Positions 29,355 to 39,334 of a stretch of DNA of 51,679 nt are shown here, piece after piece (position 1 is the first letter of the stretch; every line of letters starts with the position of its first letter). The translations under genes were made by a program, and so were the position numbers. This stretch comes from Uliginosibacterium gangwonense (lineage in GTDB: Bacteria; Pseudomonadota; Gammaproteobacteria; Burkholderiales; Rhodocyclaceae), in assembly GCA_005239635.1 (NCBI GenBank), contig SBBQ01000027.1, positions 1-51,679 on the forward strand, read 5' to 3'. Below the pieces are notes generated by a model. That model was given only the letters and a program-made list of their open reading frames with translations, made no database searches and had not been told where the DNA came from.

Positions 29355-30517
29355 GCATTCAAGTACGCCATATACAAAAGCGCTACGGCCAGTTCACCGC
29401 GTTACACGACGTGTCGCTCGATTTTAATCGGGGAGAATTAGTTGCGTTATTGGGCCCATCGGGCTGTGGCAAGACGACTTTGTTGCGCATTATTGCGGGC
29501 TTAGAAAGCGCAGATCGGGGTCAGGTACTTCTTGATGGTGAAGATGCCTCTGATGTTCACGTGCGTGAAAGACAAGTCGGCTTTGTATTCCAGCATTACG
29601 CGCTATTCAGACATATGACCGTCTTCGACAACGTTGCCTTCGGATTACGCATGAAACCGCGAAAACAACGCCCTAGCGAATCGGCAATTCGAGACAAAGT
29701 TATGAGCTTACTCAATCTTGTGCAGCTTGATTGGCTCTCCAGTCGTTTCCCTTCAGAGCTTTCCGGCGGGCAACGTCAGCGTATTGCATTGGCTCGCGCA
29801 CTGGCAGTTGAACCGAGAGTTTTATTATTAGACGAGCCATTCGGCGCGCTTGATGCAAAGGTAAGAAAAGAGTTGCGTCGATGGTTGCGAAAATTACACG
29901 AAGACCTAAATGTCACCTCGATATTTGTCACGCATGACCAGGAAGAAGCCCTTGAGGTAGCAGATCGCGTGGTGCTCATGGACCACGGTCAGGTCGAGCA
30001 AGTTGGAACCCCACAAATCGTGTATGGCCAGCCCGCCACGCCATTTGTCTACGGCTTTCTAGGTTCAGCAAATCGCTTTGAAGGTGTTTGGCAGGAAAAT
30101 AGCATCCAAATTAACCAGCATCATTTGCCAACCCCTATACACAACATTTCTGGCGACACTGTTGTATCGGGACAAAGTGTGATTGCCTTTGCAAGGCCAC
30201 ACGAGCTAGATATTTTGCCTATTGAAAATGCCAGCAGCACAAGCTGCAATTCTCAAACCACGAGTGTGAACGGTTTACCCGCTCACATTACGCGCATTCT
30301 AGATTTTGGCGCGACAGCAAATGTTGAATTGACGTTAGATGGGAATACGATTCAACATTACGAAGCAGAACTCACTCGAGGTCAATTGAACGCACTGCAA
30401 CTTGAGCTTGGGCAAGCCGTTTTGTTACGACCAACAGCGTTAAAAGTATTTGCCAATACGGGGAGTGTGACAGCCTCAAATTTGCAAACACAGGAACTTG
30501 AAGAGATGTCGATATGA
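29351..30517 (+). CDS. cysA: sulfate ABC transporter ATP-binding protein CysA
   Basis: ATPase of 388 residues. Walker [30 protein letters not shown], signature [15 protein letters not shown], Walker [12 protein letters not shown] and the switch [10 protein letters not shown]. After residue 240 comes a C-terminal TOBE-like regulatory domain (RPHELDILP). It starts at the cysW ATGA and ends in the cysB ATGA. Confidence 0.96.
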   Translation: MSIQVRHIQKRYGQFTALHDVSLDFNRGELVALLGPSGCGKTTLLRIIAGLESADRGQVLLDGEDASDVHVRERQVGFVFQHYALFRHMTVFDNVAFGLRMKPRKQRPSESAIRDKVMSLLNLVQLDWLSSRFPSELSGGQRQRIALARALAVEPRVLLLDEPFGALDAKVRKELRRWLRKLHEDLNVTSIFVTHDQEEALEVADRVVLMDHGQVEQVGTPQIVYGQPATPFVYGFLGSANRFEGVWQENSIQINQHHLPTPIHNISGDTVVSGQSVIAFARPHELDILPIENASSTSCNSQTTSVNGLPAHITRILDFGATANVELTLDGNTIQHYEAELTRGQLNALQLELGQAVLLRPTALKVFANTGSVTASNLQTQELEEMSI

Positions 30518-31458
30518 ATTTTCAACAACTGCGAATCGTGCGCGAAACTGTTCGACAAAACTTCAATCTAACTGAAGTTGGCAATGCCCTTTTTACTTCA
30601 CAGTCAGGTGTTAGCAAACACATCAAAGACCTTGAGGATGAGTTGGGGGTCGAATTATTCGTACGTAAAGGAAAACGATTGCTCGGTCTAACGGACCCAG
30701 GAAAGGAGTTGCTCGAAATCGTAGAGCGCATGTTGCTCGACGCTAAAAACATTAAACAATTAGCGGAGCAATTTGCCAATCGCGATCAAGGCATGCTCAC
30801 CGTGGCCACAACCCATACGCAAGCGCGTTATGCTCTGCCTCGTGTAGTCGCAGGGTTCAAACATGAATTCCCTAAAGTTCATTTGGCCTTGCACCAATCC
30901 AGCCCACATGAGTTAGTCCACTTACTCAAGACGGGTGAAGCAGATATCGGCATTGCAACCGAAGCCTTAGATGATGAACCTGAGTTGGTGTGCTTTCCAT
31001 ACTACGAATGGCACCATGCTGTAGTCGTGACTCAAAACCACCCACTACTCGAACAAAGTGCACTTACCCTCGAATCGCTGGCTGATTACCCGATTATTAC
31101 GTATCACGAAGGCTTCACAGGTCGCGCTAAGCTAGACCAAGCCTTTGCAGCCGCTGGACTTGTACCGGACATCGTGCTCACTGCACTGGACGCTGACGTC
31201 ATCAAGACCTATGTTGAACTCGGTCTCGGGGTTGGAATATTGGCTTCAATGGCATTTGATCCGCGCAAAGATGATGGCCTCGTGTTACTAGACACCCAAC
31301 ACCTCTTTCCACAGAACGTCACGCGCATTGCAGTTCGACGCGGACATTATCTGCGCGCCTTTGCCTACCGCTTTATGGAGCTGTGTTCATCACAACTCAA
31401 AGAAAGCGTTATTAGAAACAGCTTAAACAGCCGTTCACGTACTGACGACCTTGATTGA
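30514..31458 (+). CDS. cysB: LysR-type regulator CysB
   Basis: Transcription activator of sulfate assimilation, 314 residues. It starts [22 protein letters not shown], with the helix-turn-helix [17 protein letters not shown], the CysB hallmark. The effector domain has [16 protein letters not shown] and [12 protein letters not shown], matching CysB/Cbl, which sense acetylserine and thiosulfate/sulfate. It overlaps cysA by ATGA, so regulator and transporter share one mRNA, giving a possible feedback loop. Confidence 0.95.
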   Translation: MNFQQLRIVRETVRQNFNLTEVGNALFTSQSGVSKHIKDLEDELGVELFVRKGKRLLGLTDPGKELLEIVERMLLDAKNIKQLAEQFANRDQGMLTVATTHTQARYALPRVVAGFKHEFPKVHLALHQSSPHELVHLLKTGEADIGIATEALDDEPELVCFPYYEWHHAVVVTQNHPLLEQSALTLESLADYPIITYHEGFTGRAKLDQAFAAAGLVPDIVLTALDADVIKTYVELGLGVGILASMAFDPRKDDGLVLLDTQHLFPQNVTRIAVRRGHYLRAFAYRFMELCSSQLKESVIRNSLNSRSRTDDLD

Positions 31459-31464
31459 CCGTTG

Positions 31465-31507
31465 AGAGTAGAACGCCAAATGTACTGAATTTGGCTTCGT
31501 CTACTCT
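31465..31507. terminator. nested hairpin between cysB and uvrB
   Basis: Outer arms AGAGTAGA (31465-31472) and TCTACTCT (31500-31507) enclose inner arms GCCAAAT (31475-31481) and ATTTGGC (31489-31495). It overlaps the uvrB stop codon. There is no clear T-tract. It could end or protect the convergent transcripts. Confidence 0.45.
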
Positions 31508-33555
31508 GCACCAAAAACTTGCTGACGCAAGCGATGCAATTCATCGCGTACACGCGCAGCGTCTTCAAACTCTAAATTGCGTGCATGCTCGCTCATTTGC
31601 TTTTCAAGCTTGCGAATGCGCGTAGCAACTTCCTTTTCACTCATGTCTTCATAACGTGCACGCTCTTGCGCAATCTGCATGGCATGCTTGAGCTCGTCTG
31701 CATCATAAACACCATCAATGATGTCTTTGATACGTTTCGATACGCCGCGCGGCACAATGCCATGCTCGGCGTTGAACTCTAACTGCTTGCGACGTCGACG
31801 CTCTGTTTCGCCCATTGCCCGCCGCATGGAATCTGTCACCACATCAGCATACAAAATGGCTGTACCATTTAAGTGGCGTGCTGCGCGGCCAATCGTTTGA
31901 ATCAACGATCGCTCAGAACGTAAGAAACCTTCTTTATCTGCATCAAGAATGGCAACGAGCGACACTTCTGGGATGTCCAAACCTTCACGTAGTAAGTTAA
32001 TGCCGATCAGCACATCAAACATACCCAAGCGCAAATCACGAATAATTTCGACGCGCTCTACGGTGTCAATGTCCGAGTGCAAGTAACGCACTTTCACACC
32101 GTTTTCAGACAAGTAGTCAGTTAGGTCCTCGGCCATGCGCTTGGTCAGCACCGTAACCAAAACACGCTCTTCAAGTTCGACGCGCTTTCTAAGCTCACCT
32201 AACAAATCATCCACCTGGGTCGCTGCCGGTCGCACCTCAATTGTCGGGTCAACAAGACCTGTTGGCCGCACCAGCTGCTCAACAACCTGACCTTGATGCA
32301 CCCGCTCATATTCAGCCGGCGTTGCTGAAACAAACACGGTTTGCGGCATCAGCTTTTCGAACTCTTCGAATTTCAGCGGGCGATTGTCCATTGCCGATGG
32401 TAGGCGGAAACCATAGGTCACTAGGTTTTCTTTACGCGATCGGTCGCCTTTGTACATTGCCCCAATCTGTCCGATGGTGACGTGTGATTCGTCAATAAAT
32501 AGCAGCGCATCCGGCGGCAAGTAGTCAATCAGAGTCGGCGGCGCCTCACCCGGTTTGCGCCCAGATAAGTGGCGAGAGTAGTTTTCAATACCTTTGCAAA
32601 AACCCAACTCGTTTAGCATTTCTAGATCAAAGCGCGTGCGCTGTTCAATACGCTGCGATTCAACCAGTAATTGGTTTTGCTGGTAATACTCAACGCGGTC
32701 AACCAACTCAGCTTTAATTTTATCGATGGCGCGCAACACGGTTGAGCGCGGTGTCACGTAATGACTGGAGGGATAAACCGTATAACGGCCTAGCTTCTGC
32801 TTTTGATTTCCGGTCAGTGGATCAAAAAGCGTAAGGCCATCAATCGAGTCATCAAACAATGACACACGTAATGCATTCTCAGCACTTTCCGCAGGATAAA
32901 TATCGATCACATCGCCGCGTACACGGAAGGTTCCGCGGTGAAAATCCATATCATTGCGCTCGTACTGCATGCCTATCAGACGCGCAATTACTTCGCGCTG
33001 CGAGATTTGTTCGCCCTCTCGCAAGTGCAAAATCATGCTGTGGTAATCGACCGGGTCGCCAATACCGTAGATAGACGAAACCGTTGCCACAATCACCACG
33101 TCGCGGCGCTCTAGCAGGCTTTTGGTAGCCGAAAGCCGCATCTGTTCGATGTGCTCGTTAATTGCGCTGTCTTTCTCAATAAACAAGTCACGCGATGGAA
33201 CGTAGGCTTCAGGCTGGTAGTAGTCGTAGTACGAGACAAAGTACTCAACAGCGTTTTCAGGAAAAAACTCCCGAAACTCAGCGTACAACTGGGCTGCAAG
33301 TGTTTTATTGGGGGCCATAATCAAGGCCGGCCGACCCATCCGTGCAATCACGTTGGCCATGGTGTAGGTCTTGCCGGAGCCGGTTACGCCCAGCAGTGTC
33401 TGGTACATCAACCCATCCTCGATGCCCTCAACCAATTTGCCAATCGCCACGGGCTGATCGCCGGCAGGCGGAAACGGCTGCCGCAAACGATAATTGCTCC
33501 CTTCAAAAACAACTGCTTGGCTTTGGTCGCTGCCACTGCTAATGGTAGAATCCAC
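31501..33555 (-). CDS. uvrB: excinuclease ABC subunit B
   Basis: Damage-verification helicase of nucleotide excision repair. Walker [11 protein letters not shown], the beta-hairpin region [28 protein letters not shown], helicase motifs [17 protein letters not shown] and [12 protein letters not shown], and a C-terminal UVR motif ([15 protein letters not shown]) for UvrC contact. The start is a choice: GTG at 33555 has GGGGA 5 nt upstream and gives 684 residues, near the family length. An in-frame ATG at 33654 would add 33 non-conserved residues. No LexA-type CTGT-N8-ACAG box is visible upstream. Confidence 0.95.
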   Translation of the reverse strand: MDSTISSGSDQSQAVVFEGSNYRLRQPFPPAGDQPVAIGKLVEGIEDGLMYQTLLGVTGSGKTYTMANVIARMGRPALIMAPNKTLAAQLYAEFREFFPENAVEYFVSYYDYYQPEAYVPSRDLFIEKDSAINEHIEQMRLSATKSLLERRDVVIVATVSSIYGIGDPVDYHSMILHLREGEQISQREVIARLIGMQYERNDMDFHRGTFRVRGDVIDIYPAESAENALRVSLFDDSIDGLTLFDPLTGNQKQKLGRYTVYPSSHYVTPRSTVLRAIDKIKAELVDRVEYYQQNQLLVESQRIEQRTRFDLEMLNELGFCKGIENYSRHLSGRKPGEAPPTLIDYLPPDALLFIDESHVTIGQIGAMYKGDRSRKENLVTYGFRLPSAMDNRPLKFEEFEKLMPQTVFVSATPAEYERVHQGQVVEQLVRPTGLVDPTIEVRPAATQVDDLLGELRKRVELEERVLVTVLTKRMAEDLTDYLSENGVKVRYLHSDIDTVERVEIIRDLRLGMFDVLIGINLLREGLDIPEVSLVAILDADKEGFLRSERSLIQTIGRAARHLNGTAILYADVVTDSMRRAMGETERRRRKQLEFNAEHGIVPRGVSKRIKDIIDGVYDADELKHAMQIAQERARYEDMSEKEVATRIRKLEKQMSEHARNLEFEDAARVRDELHRLRQQVFGAE

Positions 33556-33810
33556 ATCTGTCCCCGATACTGGACGCAAGGTTCGTGCAAGCCACGACTG
33601 ACACACTATGGCCAACTCGCCATTGCGTATCAAAGTCGCTGCATCGAATTGCATATTAATCGGTGATTATTCCGCAACTTCTGGTTTCGGTCATTTTTTA
33701 TTCACGTCCCTGTGTTTAAACGCTATGCAAAGGGCCGTGTGCAGTATCCTGTTGTGCTTCGCCGCGTCGCACTTCGTTTATTTTTTGATTGCAGTTTATT
33801 TGGAGCAGAA

Positions 33811-35019
33811 ATGAGTTCCTCATTGTTCAGTGCCGTGGAGATGGCTCCACGTGATCCCATCCTCGGTCTGACTGAAGCATTTAACGCCGACGCACGCAGC
33901 GGCAAGGTCAATTTAGGTGTTGGCGTTTATTACGACGACAACGGCAAAATCCCGCTGTTGGCCGCTGTAAAAGCCGCAGAAAAAACCCGCCTCGAAGCAG
34001 CCCCCCCGCGTGGCTATCAGCCGATTGAAGGCCCCGCCGCTTATGGCCAAGCCGTGCAAAATCTGCTGTTTGGTGAAGGCGCTAGCCTCACTAACGAAGG
34101 CCGCGTCATTACCGCTCAAGCTTTGGGTGGTACCGGTGCGCTCAAGATTGGCGCAGATTACCTAAAGCGCCTGCTGCCTAGCGCCAAGGTATATATCAGC
34201 GATCCGAGCTGGGAAAACCACCGTGCCTTGTTTGAAGCCGCTGGTTTCGTGGTTGAAAGTTACCCCTACTACGACGCATCAACGCGCGGCGTAAATTTTG
34301 ACGCCATGATGAGCACGCTGGGCAGCCTGCCCGCTGGCTCTATCATCGTATTGCACGCTTGTTGCCACAACCCGACCGGCGCCGACATGACGACCGAACA
34401 ATGGAAGCAAGTTGTTGCCGTAATGGACAAACAAGGCTTGGTTCCGTTTATCGACATGGCCTACCAAGGCTTTGCAGACGGCATTAAGCCAGATGCTGTG
34501 GCGCTTGATCTGTTTGCCGCTTCTGGCATGTCATTCTTCGTATCGAGCTCGTTCTCCAAATCATTCTCACTGTATGGTGAGCGTGTTGGCGCACTGTCCA
34601 TCATCACCCAAAGCAAAGACGAGTCTGCACGCGTGATGTCGCAACTCAAGCGCGTCATTCGAACCAATTACTCCAACCCACCCACACATGGTGGCGCCAT
34701 TACTGCAGCGGTGTTGTCTAATCCCGCTCTGCGCCAACAGTGGGAAGACGAACTAGCGGGCATGCGTGACCGTATTCGCGCCATGCGTAGCGGTTTGGTA
34801 GAGCGCTTGGCGGGTCTGGGTGTCGATCAAGACTTCTCGTTTGTGACTCGCCAACGCGGCATGTTCTCTTACACAGGTCTAACTTCTGCCCAAGTAGATC
34901 GCATGCGCGACGAGTTTGGCATTTACGCTGTAGGCACTGGCCGTATTTGTTTGGCTGCGCTCAATAACAACAATATCGACTACGTGGCCGAAACCATTGC
35001 AACGGTATTGAAAGCGTAA
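33811..35019 (+). CDS. aspartate/aromatic amino acid aminotransferase
   Basis: PLP-dependent class I aminotransferase of 402 residues, AspC/TyrB type. N-terminus LFSAVEMAPRDPILGLTEAF, LHACCHNPTGAD, the PLP Lys in SSSFSKSFSLYGERVGAL and RQRGMFSYTGL. AspC and TyrB cannot be told apart safely by eye. ATG at 33811 has TGGAG upstream. An earlier in-frame ATG at 33712 is not supported by the family. It is divergent from uvrB and ends before a strong terminator. Confidence 0.94.
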   Translation: MSSSLFSAVEMAPRDPILGLTEAFNADARSGKVNLGVGVYYDDNGKIPLLAAVKAAEKTRLEAAPPRGYQPIEGPAAYGQAVQNLLFGEGASLTNEGRVITAQALGGTGALKIGADYLKRLLPSAKVYISDPSWENHRALFEAAGFVVESYPYYDASTRGVNFDAMMSTLGSLPAGSIIVLHACCHNPTGADMTTEQWKQVVAVMDKQGLVPFIDMAYQGFADGIKPDAVALDLFAASGMSFFVSSSFSKSFSLYGERVGALSIITQSKDESARVMSQLKRVIRTNYSNPPTHGGAITAAVLSNPALRQQWEDELAGMRDRIRAMRSGLVERLAGLGVDQDFSFVTRQRGMFSYTGLTSAQVDRMRDEFGIYAVGTGRICLAALNNNNIDYVAETIATVLKA

Positions 35020-35074
35020 TTTCAAACGACACGGCTGCTTCATTCAACTTAACATTGACTGAGTCAGCAGAAAT

Positions 35075-35104
35075 AAAAAAGCCCCGAGAGTCGGGGCTTT
35101 TTTG
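35075..35104. terminator. bidirectional intrinsic terminator
   Basis: AAAAAAGCCCCGA pairs with TCGGGGCTTTTTT around GAG. The A-run and T-run give U-tracts on both strands. It lies between the convergent aminotransferase and AsmA-like genes. Confidence 0.93.
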
Positions 35105-35157
35105 TTGATCGGCGCAGCCCCATTAGGCCGCAATCCTAAAACACACTGGATAGCAAA

Positions 35158-37113
35158 TTAGCGCGCACGCGCCAATGTGCCCGTAACCAACACAGGCTCT
35201 TTGCCCGTGCCTTCCATGCGCATAGGCGCCTTAACGGTCACCGCCGAACTGCGCATCACCGCTACAAACTGCCCCGACAATTTACCCTGCGAAGACACAT
35301 CATATGCTCCGGTTACGCTGAGCGGGCCTGCTGCAAGCACAATGTTGTCGTAGCGACACTGCATTCCCAAATCATTCAAGCGGTCTGCTTCTGCGCCATT
35401 GCATTTGAGTTGTAGCGTTAAATTATCCATCGCCGTGGTGCCACCACGATTACCTGACTTCACTGGATTACGCATGGCTTGCGCCCAATCCACCGCTGTT
35501 AAATTGCCACGGCTTACTTGCACCGACCCTGACAGCTGGAACTTTTGGTTATCGACAATCCATTGATCCACGGGAATTTTCACATCAAAATCGCCGCTCA
35601 AATCACCCTCTAGGCGCGGCGTGGTTGAAAGCGCCTGTAACAATTTGGAAGCATCGACCCGTGTGAGTTTAATTTTTCCGTTAAAACGCGTGTCATCCAA
35701 ACGGTAATCACCGCTACCTGCAAACAAGCCATTAAATAACTTGCCTTGCAGATTGGCAAAATGAACGACCCCAGCGCGTTGCGTTGCCTCGAATTCAAGA
35801 ATATCTGCAACCAACTGAGGCTTATCTGATGTTCGCCAATTTAGAAGGGTTCCTTTCAGCTTCCAACCCGACTCTTCTTGCTGCAACGTTAAGCTCTGAC
35901 CACCGTTTTGAATGAGCGCTAATTCGACGAGCGACTTACCCTCTTGCGCGCGAGCTGTACCAGACCATCCTTCGCTACGTAAGCCTGCCACATCAATTGC
36001 TGCCCCCGTAATGATTACGGAACCCGGCGAGAGCTGCCCCAAAGGACCAGAAAAGGCCGGCAACGACAGGGCTGAAACCGTTGGATTCACCACCTCAACT
36101 CGATACGCACTCGGCTCGCCACCCATCAGGTAACCCAAGCTTGGCACCAAACGAATTTCACGAATTGCAACAGATGGAACGTCAGGCAACGTAACATGGC
36201 TAGCAACGAGGGCCGGGTATGGCACAGCGCTCCAGGCCACATTCTCAATACTCACGCGCTTACCCAACATGGCTGACAAGGTGTTTTCTAATTGAACCTT
36301 ATCCGCATCATGCGGCCGCACAATGGAATAACTAATCCATGCCACCAAAGCACACAACGCAACGATCACAATGCGCGAGGGGGACAGCATGCCTGTGAGC
36401 GATTCCTGTACACGGCTTGCAGCGCTTGTCTGCATGTCCGCCTGATGATCAGGCATAACTGAGTCGCCCGCAAAACTTGGGCTACGTTCGCGTTGCCATT
36501 GAATGCTGTGGGCACGCGCAGACACTTGCTGACGGAAACGGCCCCACCAATTTGCACCAGACTCTGCTTTGTTATTTGAAGCGCCGAATGTCTGGTCGCG
36601 GGGTACTTGCTCGTCTTGATCTGCACTTGAAAAAGGCTTGGCGCCGGGACCATACGCATCCTCAATTGAGAATTTGCGTACGGGAATCTGCGGCATCGCG
36701 GGCATATCATCGAAATTGTCGTCATCGTCAATTTCAATCAAGGTCGGCGCAAAGCCATCAGGATCTTCGCCGCCGGTATCCGTTACCGTGAACTCAGGCA
36801 CCTCTTCCGCAACCGAGTCCACTTCAGCCGCGCTGGCTTGCTCAACCATGCTGGCCACGGCAGTTTCACGCAGCGGCTTCAAAACGATCCCATGGCGCGT
36901 AGGGTCGACGTCCTGCACCAAGCCACGGTGCACCAGCTCCATAATCAAACCACTCACAGACTCGATATCGCCAAAGCGTGACGCAATTTCCTGCACTGTC
37001 GTGTTGCCATCAATCATGATGAGGGCAGAGCGCAAATTGCGCTGAGAAATCTGACGGCGGCGTACCGCCTCTTCCCCAGCTTGCGTTTTACGATATGTAG
37101 AATCCGGTTTCAT
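35158..37113 (-). CDS. AsmA-like membrane protein with N-terminal helix-turn-helix-like domain
   Basis: Protein of 651 residues from ATG at 37113 (TGGGG upstream; an ATG 11 codons earlier is possible). Residues 1-80 (KPDSTYRKTQAGEEAV, QRNLRSALIMIDGNTTVQEI, GLIMELVHRGLV) look like a small winged helix-turn-helix domain. About residues 85-245 are acidic and low-complexity. A single membrane helix is at about 247-265 (SRIVIVALCALVAWISYSIV). The rest is beta-rich and AsmA-like: KRVSIENVAWSAVPYPAL, a repeated gain of short strands, and DLSGDFDVKIPV. AsmA-like proteins assist lipid transport or outer-membrane assembly in the periplasm. The cytoplasmic domain's role is unknown. It appears monocistronic. 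Confidence 0.75.
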   Translation of the reverse strand: MKPDSTYRKTQAGEEAVRRRQISQRNLRSALIMIDGNTTVQEIASRFGDIESVSGLIMELVHRGLVQDVDPTRHGIVLKPLRETAVASMVEQASAAEVDSVAEEVPEFTVTDTGGEDPDGFAPTLIEIDDDDNFDDMPAMPQIPVRKFSIEDAYGPGAKPFSSADQDEQVPRDQTFGASNNKAESGANWWGRFRQQVSARAHSIQWQRERSPSFAGDSVMPDHQADMQTSAASRVQESLTGMLSPSRIVIVALCALVAWISYSIVRPHDADKVQLENTLSAMLGKRVSIENVAWSAVPYPALVASHVTLPDVPSVAIREIRLVPSLGYLMGGEPSAYRVEVVNPTVSALSLPAFSGPLGQLSPGSVIITGAAIDVAGLRSEGWSGTARAQEGKSLVELALIQNGGQSLTLQQEESGWKLKGTLLNWRTSDKPQLVADILEFEATQRAGVVHFANLQGKLFNGLFAGSGDYRLDDTRFNGKIKLTRVDASKLLQALSTTPRLEGDLSGDFDVKIPVDQWIVDNQKFQLSGSVQVSRGNLTAVDWAQAMRNPVKSGNRGGTTAMDNLTLQLKCNGAEADRLNDLGMQCRYDNIVLAAGPLSVTGAYDVSSQGKLSGQFVAVMRSSAVTVKAPMRMEGTGKEPVLVTGTLARAR

Positions 37114-37420
37114 GATCCCCACTTGGCAGGCGCAACAATTGCCCACATGAGTGCTACGTTAAGTTCGATAGATCTGAAAGGGCAAAGGACCAACATCAGA
37201 TGAACACAATGGCCTTTAACGGCAGAATTTCTGCCGCAGTCTAGCACGTCAGCCCCGTGCGGCAAGCCGATCAGATGGACGGTTGTCTACGCTGTATATG
37301 CGCCACACATTATTGGTGTGCGCCCCTAAATTTGATAGAAGAATGAACGCAGGCAGCCTCGCAGGCAACCCTATTTCCTGCTGCTTCTGAGTCCAACACA
37401 ACAAAAAACACCGTCAGGTA

Positions 37421-37449
37421 TTGACGACTTAAAACTTGTTATCTATCAT
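37421..37449 (+). promoter_or_regulatory. sigma-70 promoter of tRNA-Asn
   Basis: TTGACG (37421-37426) and TATCAT (37444-37449) are separated by exactly 17 nt. Transcription would start near 37456, 9 nt before the mature tRNA. Confidence 0.65.
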
Positions 37450-37464
37450 TAGCGGCTCTTCTGA

Positions 37465-37540
37465 TCCCCGATAGCTCAGTCGGTAGAGCGCCGGACTGTT
37501 AATCCGTAGGTCCCTGGTTCGAGCCCAGGTCGGGGAGCCA
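37465..37540 (+). tRNA. tRNA-Asn (GUU)
   Basis: 76 nt. Acceptor arms TCCCCGA and TCGGGGA pair fully, D arm GCTC/GAGC, anticodon stem CCGGA/TCCG(T) with loop CTGTTAA giving anticodon GTT, T arm CCTGG TTCGAGC CCAGG, discriminator G, and an encoded CCA end. No duplicated tRNA 3' end or integrase is nearby, so it is not marked as an attachment site. Confidence 0.98.
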
Positions 37541-37548
37541 AGAAATTC

Positions 37549-37580
37549 AAGGGGCTAGTGAAATCACTAGGCCCTTTTCA
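37549..37580 (+). terminator. terminator of tRNA-Asn
   Basis: AAGGGGCTAGTG and CACTAGGCCCTT form a 12-bp stem with one mismatch around AAAT, followed by TTTTC. It starts 9 nt after the tRNA. Confidence 0.85.
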
Positions 37581-37638
37581 TTTTTAGCTCAGAAATTCAT
37601 CGCTTATCCTGTCCGAAAATAAGCGTCTTTCACTAGCT

Positions 37639-37647
37639 TGCTAAAAT
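37639..37647 (+). promoter_or_regulatory. extended -10 element before moaA (candidate)
   Basis: TG-C-TAAAAT ends 6 nt before the moaA ATG at 37654, so a transcript from it would begin at or close to the start codon. No -35 hexamer is obvious. It may be a leaderless promoter or a chance match. Confidence 0.3.
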
Positions 37648-37653
37648 ACAGTC

Positions 37654-38661
37654 ATGCTAGACGCGCTACACCGTCCCCTTCATGACTTACGAATTTCGGT
37701 TACAGATCGCTGCAACTTTCGCTGCGGTTACTGTATGCCGAGCGAGGTCTTTGATGCTCATCACCGATTCTTGCCGCGCACAGAAATTTTGAGTTTTGAA
37801 GAAATTCTGCGCGTGGCGCAGTTAGCGGTTGACCTTGGCGTGAAAAAAATCCGGCTCACCGGTGGCGAGCCGCTGTTGCGCAAAGACATTACGCAGTTGG
37901 TCGCCATGTTGGCTGCGATTCCCGATATCGACCTCACGCTCACCACCAATGGCACGGCCTTACCCACCCTCGCCGGCCCGCTTCGCGCAGCAGGTCTGCA
38001 ACGCATTACGCTTAGCATGGACGCGCTGGATGACGCAACATTCCGCCGCATGAATGATGTCGACGTCGGTGTGGAATCCATATTAAGGGCCATTGATGCG
38101 GCCGAAGGCGCGGGCTTTGCGAATCTCAAGATCAACATGGTGGTGCAACGCGGCGTCAATGATCAGCAAATTTTGCCCATGGCTACGCATTTTCGGGGCA
38201 CGGGGCACGTGTTGCGCTTCATTGAATACATGGACGTGGGCCACACCAACCAATGGCAATCTAACGAAGTTTTTTCTGCACGCGACATCCTTCAGAATTT
38301 GCAACGTGAGTATGCACTGGAAGCGCTTGCGCCCGCATATTCAGGCGAAGTCGCAAAGCGTTGGCGCTATGTAGATGGCGCGGGTGAAATTGGCATCATT
38401 GCCTCTGTAACCCAGCCTTTTTGTGGCGACTGTACGCGCTTAAGACTATCCACCGACGGCCAACTCTTCACCTGCTTATTTGCGCATCAAGGCCACGACT
38501 TGCGCGCCAGGCTGCGTAGCGAAGCGTCGAATGACGCGATACAAAATTTTATGCGCCAAGTTTGGCAAACGCGCAGCGATCGTTATTCTGAGTTACGCGG
38601 CCAACAGAACGGTGTTGTCGTGCCGCTGCACCGAGTTGAGATGTCGTATATCGGTGGTTAA
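37654..38661 (+). CDS. moaA: GTP 3',8-cyclase MoaA
   Basis: Radical SAM enzyme of 335 residues for the first step of molybdenum cofactor synthesis. The N-terminal cluster motif is CNFRCGYC (Cys20, 24, 27), with [11 protein letters not shown] for SAM binding. The C-terminal cluster Cys are in CGDC and, 13 residues later, FTC. The GG tail (SYIGG) needed for radical initiation is intact. It lies next to mobA, which acts later in the same pathway. Confidence 0.97.
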   Translation: MLDALHRPLHDLRISVTDRCNFRCGYCMPSEVFDAHHRFLPRTEILSFEEILRVAQLAVDLGVKKIRLTGGEPLLRKDITQLVAMLAAIPDIDLTLTTNGTALPTLAGPLRAAGLQRITLSMDALDDATFRRMNDVDVGVESILRAIDAAEGAGFANLKINMVVQRGVNDQQILPMATHFRGTGHVLRFIEYMDVGHTNQWQSNEVFSARDILQNLQREYALEALAPAYSGEVAKRWRYVDGAGEIGIIASVTQPFCGDCTRLRLSTDGQLFTCLFAHQGHDLRARLRSEASNDAIQNFMRQVWQTRSDRYSELRGQQNGVVVPLHRVEMSYIGG

Positions 38662-38674
38662 TCATTCGCCGCTC

Positions 38675-39304
38675 ATGAACGACAACACGCTTAACCCAAC
38701 CTCACTCTCCGCAGAAAACATGACTGGGCTTGTATTGGCAGGCGGTCAAAGCCTGCGCATGGGCGGCACAGACAAAGCATGGTTGCGTTGCGAGCCGAAT
38801 GAACCCACCTTAGTTGAGCAGGTTGTAGCACGTTTGCGGCCACAAGTTAGCGCGCTCTACGTGAGTTCACGGCAATCGCATGCGCAATATGCTCAGCTCG
38901 GCTTGTCGTGCATTGCAGATCGTATTGAGGGCTATGCCGGCCCCTTGGCTGGATTGCATGCCGCCTTGTGTACAGCCCAAACGGATTGGGTACTCACTGT
39001 GCCATGCGACGCGCCACTGCTACCGCTGAACTTGGCCGCCAAACTAAGCGAAGCGCTGCTCGCCACTGCATCATCCAAGCTCGCCGCCGTGGCCTGCGAC
39101 GAATCTGGCTTACAACCCACCTTTGCTTTAGTGCATTGCCAATTGGCAAAATCGCTCGAAGAATATTTATTGAGTGGGCAGCGCCGCGCTGGGCGCTGGT
39201 TTGAAGAAATGGGCGCAGTGCGTGTGGTATTTGATGAACCGTATGTGTTTAGCAACATCAACACACCGCAGGATTTGGCCAACCTAAAGCGTGCCGCACC
39301 CTAG
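38675..39304 (+). CDS. mobA: molybdenum cofactor guanylyltransferase
   Basis: Transfers GMP to molybdopterin-Mo, giving the bis-MGD precursor. It has 209 residues from ATG at 38675, 13 nt after moaA. The nucleotide-binding motif LVLAGGQSLRMGGTDKAW and VPCDAPLLPLNLA are conserved. The frame extends upstream inside moaA without MobA similarity. A shorter start at the Met of NMTGLVLAGG is possible. Confidence 0.93.
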   Translation: MNDNTLNPTSLSAENMTGLVLAGGQSLRMGGTDKAWLRCEPNEPTLVEQVVARLRPQVSALYVSSRQSHAQYAQLGLSCIADRIEGYAGPLAGLHAALCTAQTDWVLTVPCDAPLLPLNLAAKLSEALLATASSKLAAVACDESGLQPTFALVHCQLAKSLEEYLLSGQRRAGRWFEEMGAVRVVFDEPYVFSNINTPQDLANLKRAAP

Positions 39305-39334
39305 CGCAGCCCCTGGGTGGCGTAGAACATTCCG

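Noticed and set aside
33555-33811. LexA (SOS) box between uvrB and the aminotransferase gene
   Set aside because: CTGT occurs, but without ACAG at the required 8-nt spacing.
37465-37540. tRNA-Asn as integration site of a genomic island
   Set aside because: No integrase, no direct repeat of the tRNA 3' end was noticed, and the genes on both sides are housekeeping.
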